The notes under the pieces were generated by a model. That model ran no database searches. It was not told the origin of the DNA and was given only the letters and a program-made list of their open reading frames with translations. This document shows, piece after piece, positions 1-5,206 of a DNA stretch of 5,206 bases. Each line of letters begins with the position of its first letter. Within the stretch, counting starts at the first letter, position 1. This DNA is from Pseudomonas sp. PGPPP3 (GTDB lineage Bacteria; Pseudomonadota; Gammaproteobacteria; Pseudomonadales; Pseudomonadaceae). The position numbers and the translations under genes are program-made. Location of the stretch: positions 5,119-10,324 of the forward strand of contig NKIE01000063.1 in assembly GCA_002256055.1 (NCBI GenBank), given 5' to 3'.

Positions 1-670
1 GACGCCAGCTCTCATCGGCATCACCGCCAATATCTTCGCGCCTGGCCAGCTTAGCCAGAGCGCTAATACCTTCGGCCCGTGAACTTTGATTGCGCGCCAG
101 GTGCTTGGCCAAAAACAGCGCCGTATAAGGATCGTCCGGGTATTCACGCTGCAGGCGTTGCATACCGCTGCGTGCTTCGCTCCAGTGCTTATCGACATAG
201 CCCAGGTTGTTATAGAACTCCAGGCCAACCTGCCCCTGCCCCGGCTTGCCACCCAGTGCGCGACGATAGACATCCACCGCCTTAGCACGCTCGTCAGACT
301 CCACCAGCAAGCGCGCCTCATCCAGCAACTGTTGGTTGGCCGGATCAAGCAAACGGATGTCCTGCTCGAGCAGCAAGGCCTGCCGCGGCAATGGCTCTAA
401 GCCCTGCAGGCGCTGCAGGTACTGCTTGGCCTCAGCCGCTTTACCCCCCTGAACCGCGATCAAACCCAGGCCATAGAGCGCATCCGGTTGACTGGCATCG
501 AGCAGTAACAGTTTGCTCCAAACCTCTGTGGCTCGTTTGGGCTTCTCCTGAGCCTGCCAGAAATGCCCCTGTTCAATCAGCAGGCTGCGTGCGTCCTCAG
601 GCTCAGCCTGGACACTGCTGTGGGCCATAACGGCCAACAACGCCAGGGTCAGCGGGCGGTAGCGGAACAT
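1..670 (-). CDS. bcsC: Cellulose export protein BcsC, N-terminal TPR part (3' end outside window)
   Basis: The first 223 codons of the large export protein, which spans the periplasm with TPR repeats and the outer membrane with a C-terminal beta-barrel through which cellulose leaves. Family members run to roughly 1,150-1,300 residues, so most of the gene lies beyond position 1. Residues 1-22 are a signal peptide (basic MFRYR, hydrophobic core, cleavage expected after SVQA). The rest is helical and TPR-like: EDARSLLIEQGHFW (25-38), PDALYGLGLIAVQGGKAAEA (62-81), LLDEARLLVESDERAKAVDV (115-134) and FYNNLGYVDKHWSEA (152-166), each followed by a second helix. Two helices share the pattern QRLQ (86-89 and 171-174), then an acidic/proline turn, as in repeated TPR units. 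The start is supported by a GGGAG site 5 bases upstream and by the signal peptide. The frame is open from 670 to the edge. The equivalent Pseudomonas name is wssE. Confidence 0.95.
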   Translation of the reverse strand, partial: MFRYRPLTLALLAVMAHSSVQAEPEDARSLLIEQGHFWQAQEKPKRATEVWSKLLLLDASQPDALYGLGLIAVQGGKAAEAKQYLQRLQGLEPLPRQALLLEQDIRLLDPANQQLLDEARLLVESDERAKAVDVYRRALGGKPGQGQVGLEFYNNLGYVDKHWSEARSGMQRLQREYPDDPYTALFLAKHLARNQSSRAEGISALAKLARREDIGGDADESWR

Positions 671-1821
671 GAAGACTCCCAACGTGGTTGCAAGCGGCCA
701 TCCGCCGCGAATCGGTAATAGTGGTCAGCCCAACCGAGGCCAAACAGACTGAGCATGTAGTCGTAGTAAAAAGGCGCCGAAGCACTACCGGCGATCCATT
801 GATCGATCGCCCCACGAGCGCGCTGCGCTTGCAACTCTTCCAGCCAAGGCTGACCCTTCGCGCTGAAATAGGGCACCAGGGCACCGGCAAAACCACTTGG
901 ACTTTGCCCCTCAGTGCTACCGCTGCGAGTGTTGGTCTTCTCGGGAGGTACACCCGTTGAAGCCGTCGCCCGGGCCATGCCGTGCAAGCTGTCGAGCAGC
1001 GGCTTGGCTAACGGGTCCTTCGGGTGGGTCATACCTGCCCAGAGGTAAACCCGGATGGCATCGTAACTGCCAACATCCGCCTTCATTGGGTCGCTGGCAA
1101 ACAAACCCGCCGTGTCCGAGACGGCCCGATAACCGACCCAATCGGCGGCGAAACCATGACTGCCCGCCTCGCGCTGCAGCACCGGCGTCAGTGCTGCAAT
1201 CGCCTGCCAAGGACCCTTGGGATCAATCGCCGCCAGGCGACGCATGAGTGGCAAGGGCTGATAGCTGGGGTTGATTCGCCATAAATGGCCAATGTGCGAG
1301 AAACCAATCGGGCCAGGCAACAACACGGGGCCCAGGCCAGGCAAGTCAGTGACCTCATGTTTTTTGATCTGCGCCAGCACACTCAGTGCATCAGCTCGGT
1401 ACTGAGGCTTGTCCCACAAGCGATCAGCCTCGCTCAACGCATACACAAACCACAGGTCGGCGTCCGATGCCGAGTTGGCATCCTGCACTTTCCAGACGCC
1501 ATCCTTGCCCTGCCCCCAGAGCCACGCAGGAAGGATATTTTGCGGGTCGTTGCCGGCAAGATTTTCCCGGCTCCAGCGCCAGATTTTCTCAAAGCGCGCC
1601 TGGTCATTGGCCACCAAGGCAAAGAACAGTGCGTAAGACTGCCCCTCGGAGGTGCTGTGATTTTTCTCCAGGCTGGACTCCAGCACTCGACCATCCGGCT
1701 GAATCCAGCGCTCGGCAAAACGCTGCCAATGTGGCCACTCGACCGCACAGGATGCGCTTGCAGGAGCACTGGCCATGAGCATCAACAGACCTGCACACAG
1801 TCCAAGAACAGGTCGGCTCAT
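649..1821 (-). CDS. bcsZ: Periplasmic endo-beta-1,4-glucanase BcsZ (glycoside hydrolase family 8)
   Basis: Complete 390-residue cellulase of the synthase operon. It cleaves beta-1,4-glucan in the periplasm by an inverting mechanism and is thought to trim or untangle nascent chains. Residues 1-24 are a signal peptide ending in ASAS or ASA. The catalytic acid is Glu59 in STSEGQSYALFF (codon 1645-1647). The base is Asp254 in GSYDAIRVYLW (codon 1060-1062). Conserved Asp120 lies in NSASDADLW (1462-1464). PAWLWG, PGLGPVLLPG, the WRINPSYQPL stretch and the C-terminal YYDYMLSLFGLGW also match E. coli BcsZ as I recall it. Mature Cys25 and Cys385 sit at the two ends, as in E. coli, and may form a disulfide. 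The start is placed at ATG 1821, not at the in-frame TTG 1833, because a good Shine-Dalgarno site precedes the ATG. The start lies 8 bases after bcsB, and the 3' end overlaps bcsC by 22 bases. No lipobox precedes Cys25. The equivalent Pseudomonas name is wssD. Confidence 0.96.
   Translation of the reverse strand: MSRPVLGLCAGLLMLMASAPASASCAVEWPHWQRFAERWIQPDGRVLESSLEKNHSTSEGQSYALFFALVANDQARFEKIWRWSRENLAGNDPQNILPAWLWGQGKDGVWKVQDANSASDADLWFVYALSEADRLWDKPQYRADALSVLAQIKKHEVTDLPGLGPVLLPGPIGFSHIGHLWRINPSYQPLPLMRRLAAIDPKGPWQAIAALTPVLQREAGSHGFAADWVGYRAVSDTAGLFASDPMKADVGSYDAIRVYLWAGMTHPKDPLAKPLLDSLHGMARATASTGVPPEKTNTRSGSTEGQSPSGFAGALVPYFSAKGQPWLEELQAQRARGAIDQWIAGSASAPFYYDYMLSLFGLGWADHYYRFAADGRLQPRWESSCSATAR
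671..680 (-). promoter_or_regulatory. Ribosome binding site of bcsC, inside the bcsZ coding sequence
   Basis: On the minus strand, GGGAG (676-680) lies 5 bases before the bcsC ATG at 670. The motif is embedded in the codons for the last residues of BcsZ, so bcsC translation starts before the bcsZ stop codon is reached. Confidence 0.7.
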
Positions 1822-1831
1822 CAACTGCCTC
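1822..1831 (-). promoter_or_regulatory. Strong ribosome binding site of bcsZ, overlapping the bcsB stop
   Basis: On the minus strand, GAGG (1828-1831) sits 6 bases before the ATG at 1821 and shares bases with the bcsB stop codon (TGA, 1830-1832). Motif and spacing are near ideal for the ATG at 1821. They cannot serve the in-frame TTG at 1833, which lies upstream of the motif. This site decides the bcsZ start. Confidence 0.8.
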
Positions 1832-4121
1832 AATCTTTCAAACGCGCACGTGCTCGTGCACGTAGGGTGAGGAACAGCAGCACGCTGGCCAAGCCAACGG
1901 CAAGAGCCGTCAACAACACCATCCAGCCGAGGTTATGGGCCAGCACCCATTGCAAATAACGGAACCAACCCAGCTCACCGACGTAATACTGCTCGTCTGC
2001 CACCAATGAGTTGACGTGCTTACCATTGATCACCGCCAGGCTGCCCTGAATCGAGCCCTCATAGCCCTCACCGCCCCGCAAGGCAGCGCTGACGTCGATG
2101 AGTTTGTCCGGGCTGGCGGCAGCAATTACTACCACACTGCGCTCACTGTCCAGAGGTGACTCAAAGCCGGTCAGGTAGGCACCTGCGCCGCCGGCACCCA
2201 ACGCAAGGCTGCTGCGCGCCTGGCGCAAATTGGCTCGGGTATCATCGCCAACCCAGGTACGCACACGATGAACCAAATCGGACAATTCGAAACTCGACTG
2301 CCCACTCAAACTGGCAGGCAGCAGATCGGACCAGCGCTGCAAGAGCGGTTGGTTGCCACCAGAGGCCAACACCAGCAAGTCCTTGCCCTCCAGAGGCGCA
2401 TCCTCATCACCTTGGGTGACGCTAACCGCCGTGGCCGGCAAACCGGTCGACTCACCAAAACGACCAAGCACATCGAGGTACAGGGTCAGCTCCTCAACAC
2501 CAGCAGCACTGGGCATTACAATGGCGGTTTCAGCCAGGTCAGCCATGCGGGTGAACGGAAAACCACTGTTCTGGAACACGCCCAGATTAGGCATCGCAAT
2601 AAAGTGCTCATAGCCACTGAGATCCAGCGTGGAATCGGCCTCAATGGTGCCGCGCATGTTGTCGATAATGATGTCGCGGCATTCGCCCTGCTTGATGTAG
2701 TCGTACATGAAGCGCAGTTGTAGGGTCGCCTGCAGCGGCAAACTGTCCAGAGGCAGCAAGAGTTCGGTTTCCTGCAGCAGCGTTTCATCTTGCTGCAACT
2801 TGGCCAACAACGACTTGTCATCCTCCAGACGCTCTTGCGAAGGCAACTGCAGCGACTTGATAAATTTGCCACTGGCGCTAATCAGCAACGACGAGTTGGT
2901 TGATACCGGCTGCGGTGTATAGCGATATTTGAGGTGCAGCGGGACACCCTTTTCGCGCCAGTTAAACAGATCAGGTGGTAAACGCATCGGCAAATTGATG
3001 CTGCCTGGGTCATAGCCGGAGACGCTCAGACGCTTGGCCTCTGTGAGTTCACCGAGCTGCACCGGGCGATCGCTTGGCAGCCAGTTCGGCGCATCGTAGG
3101 GCTCGCGCGGCTTCAGGCTGTCGATCCGGTCAATACGCGCGTGAGCTCCGGCGAGAACTTTGCTGCCACTGACCAGTGCCAACGCGGCCTGTTTGAGCTG
3201 TTCACCATCGCGTCCGGAAATCACCAGCAACTTGCCAAAAGGATCGTTGGGGTTGGCCTGCAGGGTCAAACCAGGCACACCATCCTGAGGTAACTCGATT
3301 CCGGGAATGGTCGCAGCTCCGGCAACCAACACAATTGCATGCCCCTTGGCCGGTATTTGCGCAAGGCTGACCGGGAATCGCGCCCCACGATAGCTGGCCA
3401 ACGCACCAAACCAGGACGACACCGCACCAGCAGCTTCCAGAGTGCGGTTATCTGGACTTGCGGCAAACACAAACGGCAACTCCAGCGCCCGAGAATCGCG
3501 TCCGTCGAAAAACGGCAATGGTAACTTGGCCAAGTCATCCGGCAAGGCAATCTGCGTAGCCTCCAGTTCAAGCTGGCTAGTGTTGCTAACTTTCGCCCAC
3601 AAACTGGAGTGCAGCGGGTCTTCACACATCATGGTGTAGTGACCAATCAACTGCAGGGTCAGACGATTGAACTCTGTGACCAGATGCGCAGGAATATCGA
3701 TCATCTGTTTTTGCAGCGTGCCTGCGCCCTCTTTGGGCACGGGCAGGCTGGCAGCCACCTGATCGTTGACCATCACGTTGATATGCGAGAGATCGCTGAG
3801 CAATGCGGGTGAATAGCTGTACTCGAGATTGACCCGCGCCTTGGTCACCACCTGATCCGCGCGCACATCAAAGCTGACGCTGTCGCTACCCTCGATACCG
3901 CGCAGGTGCATCGTGTAATTGGCACCCAATTGCTTGAGTGTGGCGCTATAGGTCGGAATGAACTCGACGGGCAGCACTTCGCTGGGCGCACTGCCCTCTT
4001 CAGCGACGGGGACTTCGTCGCCAGTCGATGTCTCGGCCCAGGCCGAAGGTATGCCTGGAAGCAGCAAAGGGATCGACAAAGCGAACCAGAGGGGCAGCAT
4101 GCCATTGCGTTTCTGACTCAT
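1830..4121 (-). CDS. bcsB: Cellulose synthase periplasmic subunit BcsB
   Basis: Complete 763-residue protein of the usual BcsB length. It forms the inner-membrane synthase core with BcsA: its C-terminal helix packs on BcsA and its periplasmic domains guide the emerging glucan towards the outer membrane. Residues 1-29 are a Sec signal peptide (basic start, hydrophobic core, cleavage expected after PSAWA). An acidic Glu/Ser/Pro-rich linker follows to about 50. By family comparison, two carbohydrate-binding domains (about 50-190 and 345-510) alternate with two flavodoxin-like domains (about 210-330 and 520-700). Family hallmarks are HYTMMCEDPLHSSLW (161-175), YDYIKQGECRDIIIDNMRG (473-491) and the PNLGVFQNSGFPFTR run (511-525). 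The only two cysteines are Cys166 and Cys481. A membrane helix (about 731-753) ends in the basic tail RARARARLKD, consistent with a cytoplasmic C-terminus. The start at 4121 is preferred over Met8 because it overlaps the bcsA stop and keeps the basic signal-peptide start. The equivalent Pseudomonas name is wssC. Confidence 0.97.
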   Translation of the reverse strand: MSQKRNGMLPLWFALSIPLLLPGIPSAWAETSTGDEVPVAEEGSAPSEVLPVEFIPTYSATLKQLGANYTMHLRGIEGSDSVSFDVRADQVVTKARVNLEYSYSPALLSDLSHINVMVNDQVAASLPVPKEGAGTLQKQMIDIPAHLVTEFNRLTLQLIGHYTMMCEDPLHSSLWAKVSNTSQLELEATQIALPDDLAKLPLPFFDGRDSRALELPFVFAASPDNRTLEAAGAVSSWFGALASYRGARFPVSLAQIPAKGHAIVLVAGAATIPGIELPQDGVPGLTLQANPNDPFGKLLVISGRDGEQLKQAALALVSGSKVLAGAHARIDRIDSLKPREPYDAPNWLPSDRPVQLGELTEAKRLSVSGYDPGSINLPMRLPPDLFNWREKGVPLHLKYRYTPQPVSTNSSLLISASGKFIKSLQLPSQERLEDDKSLLAKLQQDETLLQETELLLPLDSLPLQATLQLRFMYDYIKQGECRDIIIDNMRGTIEADSTLDLSGYEHFIAMPNLGVFQNSGFPFTRMADLAETAIVMPSAAGVEELTLYLDVLGRFGESTGLPATAVSVTQGDEDAPLEGKDLLVLASGGNQPLLQRWSDLLPASLSGQSSFELSDLVHRVRTWVGDDTRANLRQARSSLALGAGGAGAYLTGFESPLDSERSVVVIAAASPDKLIDVSAALRGGEGYEGSIQGSLAVINGKHVNSLVADEQYYVGELGWFRYLQWVLAHNLGWMVLLTALAVGLASVLLFLTLRARARARLKD
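1848..1863. repeat. Short perfect inverted repeat at the 3' end of bcsB
   Basis: ACGTGC (1848-1853) and GCACGT (1858-1863) are exact inverted copies around the 4-base loop TCGT. They lie in the codons for the alternating Arg-Ala tail of BcsB, just ahead of the bcsZ ribosome binding site. No T-run follows in the direction of transcription, so it is not a terminator. It may simply result from the Arg-Ala codons. Confidence 0.5.
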
Positions 4122-5206
4122 GGATTTCTCGGTGTGGATCTAGCGGAAAGGGACAAGGAGCGAAGTTGCCGCGCAGACTCTTGGTATGCGGCATGCGAGA
4201 GCAGGCAAATGCCGCGCCAACCAATATTGGTAACTTCAGCAAGAGCACTCAGAGGTGTATCGACAACCCCTTTGCCCCAGGTACGCGCCCAGGTGTCAGC
4301 GCGCGAGAAGGTCATTCGCGCCAACTCACTCTGTTGCTGCAAGCTCAACTCGAGGAAGTTCAGGCCCAGTGTCTGGCCATTACTGAACACCACTCCGGCG
4401 GGGAAAACGCACTCTTCACCATCGTGAAACAGGGACACCTGGACCTTCTCGCCACAGGAAACCTGGCAACCCAGTGGCAGGCTGATACCCAGCCCCCGCT
4501 GGGAAAAGTCACTGGTCTGACAAACGATGGTCTTGCCGTCGGCCAGACCGAGCATGGCTGGCATGCTGGCAAATACGCGCGGTTCGGCGCGAATCTGACG
4601 CACCTCACTAGCCACTGCAACCGCTGCCGCACTGATGATGATGTTGTAAACCGTCCAGACCAAGTTGATCAGAATTGTCGCCGCGCTGGCGTCAGGGTCA
4701 AAACCCAGCCGGGACACACCGACCAGCATGCCGAACAGATTCAGGAGCAGCACTACGATGTAGGGGCGAGCCATCTTCCAGTCGAAGTAACCGACATCGA
4801 TTACCCCGCCCTTGGCCGTCACGTTGAACTTGCCGAACTTTGGGTTGACCATCGCAAACAACACCGGACGCATGATGTACCAGGCCAGTACCGACTCGTA
4901 GACCTCGTTCCAGAATGAGTGGCGAAAGCGTCCCTGAATAGTCGAGTTGGTGACACTGGCAATCAAGATATGCGGTAAGGCATAGGCAATGATCAGCAAG
5001 GCCGAGGCCTGGAAAATCTGCGCATCGAAAACCAGATAAGCCAGCGGTGCAGTGAGAAACACCAGGCGCGGCAAACCGTAGAAAAAGTGCAACATGGCGT
5101 TGAGGTAACACAACCGCTGACCAAGTTTGAGACCCTTACCAAGCAGCGGGTTATCCGTGCGAAAGATCTGCGCCATACACCGCGCCCAGCGGATACGCTG
5201 GCCGAT
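4118..5206 (-). CDS. bcsA: Cellulose synthase catalytic subunit BcsA, C-terminal part (5' end outside window)
   Basis: Inner-membrane, processive family 2 glycosyltransferase that polymerises UDP-glucose into beta-1,4-glucan and threads the chain through its own membrane channel. Only the last 362 codons are present, and the frame is open to the window edge at 5206, so the Met at 5176 is internal and not a start. Seen in order: the acceptor-binding QRIRW motif (fragment residues 3-7, 5186-5200); interface helices and two membrane segments (about residues 38-85); the conserved HSFWNEVYE stretch and another hydrophobic segment; the gating loop FNVTAKG (4808-4828); two more membrane segments (about 147-200); then a PilZ domain with RAEPR (4577-4591) and DFSQRG (4493-4510), the c-di-GMP-binding arginine and DxSxxG motifs. 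About 60 residues follow the FSRADTW stretch and form a basic, Ser/Arg-rich tail. The stop overlaps the bcsB start (ATGA). The DxD and TED catalytic motifs lie outside the window, so catalytic integrity cannot be judged here. The equivalent Pseudomonas name is wssB. Confidence 0.97.
   Translation of the reverse strand: MGQRIRWARCMAQIFRTDNPLLGKGLKLGQRLCYLNAMLHFFYGLPRLVFLTAPLAYLVFDAQIFQASALLIIAYALPHILIASVTNSTIQGRFRHSFWNEVYESVLAWYIMRPVLFAMVNPKFGKFNVTAKGGVIDVGYFDWKMARPYIVVLLLNLFGMLVGVSRLGFDPDASAATILINLVWTVYNIIISAAAVAVASEVRQIRAEPRVFASMPAMLGLADGKTIVCQTSDFSQRGLGISLPLGCQVSCGEKVQVSLFHDGEECVFPAGVVFSNGQTLGLNFLELSLQQQSELARMTFSRADTWARTWGKGVVDTPLSALAEVTNIGWRGICLLSHAAYQESARQLRSLSLSARSTPRNP
4122..4130 (-). 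promoter_or_regulatory. Weak ribosome binding site of bcsB
   Basis: Reading the minus strand, a short GAG core (4128-4130, context CGAGAAATCC) lies 6 bases before the bcsB ATG at 4121, inside the last codons of bcsA. The match to the anti-Shine-Dalgarno sequence is poor. With the ATGA stop/start overlap this suggests bcsB translation depends largely on ribosomes finishing bcsA. Confidence 0.45.
4304..4603 (-). other. PilZ c-di-GMP-binding domain of BcsA (coding segment)
   Basis: This is the regulatory domain that follows the last membrane helix of BcsA. The RxxxR motif is RAEPR (4577-4591) and the D/NxSxxG motif is DFSQRG, running into LGI (4493-4510). Both are complete, so the domain should bind c-di-GMP. 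In the known BcsA structures, binding releases the gating loop from the active site and activates synthesis. The residue before the first motif arginine is Ile, not Arg or Gln. The boundaries are approximate, from motif spacing and the usual PilZ length of about 100 residues. Confidence 0.9.

Noticed and set aside
790..811. Inverted repeat (7-base stem GGCGATC/GATCGCC, 8-base loop) considered as a terminator
   Set aside because: It lies inside bcsZ with no T-run on either side and encodes a normal stretch of BcsZ (AIDQWIA).
1747..1764. BcsZ as a lipoprotein, from Cys25 after the signal peptide
   Set aside because: The residues before the Cys are ASAS, lacking the Leu and small-residue pattern of a lipobox. 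A soluble periplasmic enzyme is expected for this family.
1285..1959. 224-codon open frame on the plus strand opposite bcsZ and the bcsB end
   Set aside because: It crosses the junction of two real genes on the other strand, is of low-complexity Arg/Gln-rich composition, and has no recognised domain.
2268..2723. 151-codon open frame on the plus strand opposite bcsB
   Set aside because: It is a shadow of the BcsB reading frame and has no domain or independent context.
4028..4918. 296-codon open frame on the plus strand opposite bcsA and the start of bcsB
   Set aside because: It is antisense to well-supported coding sequence with family motifs. The product has no recognisable domain, and long antisense frames are common in GC-rich genes.
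5174..5176. ATG as a start of a shorter bcsA
   Set aside because: The frame continues upstream to the window edge through QRIRW, an essential BcsA motif, so this Met is internal.
1..5206. Search for a hidden novel system, mobile element, CRISPR array or tRNA
   Set aside because: Both strands are occupied by four contiguous, recognisable cellulose synthase genes. No repeat array, transposase, integrase or RNA-gene structure was seen.

Overview
The window is the interior of a bacterial cellulose synthase operon. It lies entirely on the minus strand and reads bcsA (3' part) > bcsB > bcsZ > bcsC (5' part). The protein sequences, GC-rich base composition and codon use resemble a gammaproteobacterium. 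The order A-B-Z-C and the sequence flavour fit Pseudomonas best, where the same genes are called wssB, wssC, wssD and wssE. The genus is an inference, since no RNA gene or species marker is visible.

Layout in transcription order (right to left). At 5206-4118 is the C-terminal 362 codons of BcsA. This part holds the end of the glycosyltransferase domain (QRIRW motif), the membrane channel helices, the gating loop (FNVTAKG) and the c-di-GMP-binding PilZ domain (RxxxR and DxSxxG). At 4121-1830 is a complete bcsB, encoding the periplasmic, membrane-anchored partner. At 1821-649 is a complete bcsZ, encoding a periplasmic GH8 endoglucanase with its catalytic Glu and Asp in place. At 670-1 are the first 223 codons of bcsC, encoding the TPR/outer-membrane porin export protein.

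The genes are packed with no room for internal promoters or terminators. bcsA/bcsB overlap by ATGA, bcsB/bcsZ are 8 bases apart with the Shine-Dalgarno site overlapping the bcsB stop, and bcsZ/bcsC overlap by 22 bases. They should be translated from one mRNA with coupling. BcsA, switched on by c-di-GMP, polymerises UDP-glucose and pushes the glucan through the inner membrane. BcsB guides it in the periplasm, BcsZ trims misplaced or tangled chains, and BcsC carries it through the peptidoglycan and outer membrane.

No RNA gene, mobile element, CRISPR array or other accessory system was found, and there is no gene-free stretch over 300 bases. I see no previously undescribed system here. The points worth a second look are details: the corrected bcsZ start, the gene overlaps, the residue before the PilZ arginine motif, a Cys next to QRIRW, and conserved-looking Cys pairs in BcsB and BcsZ.
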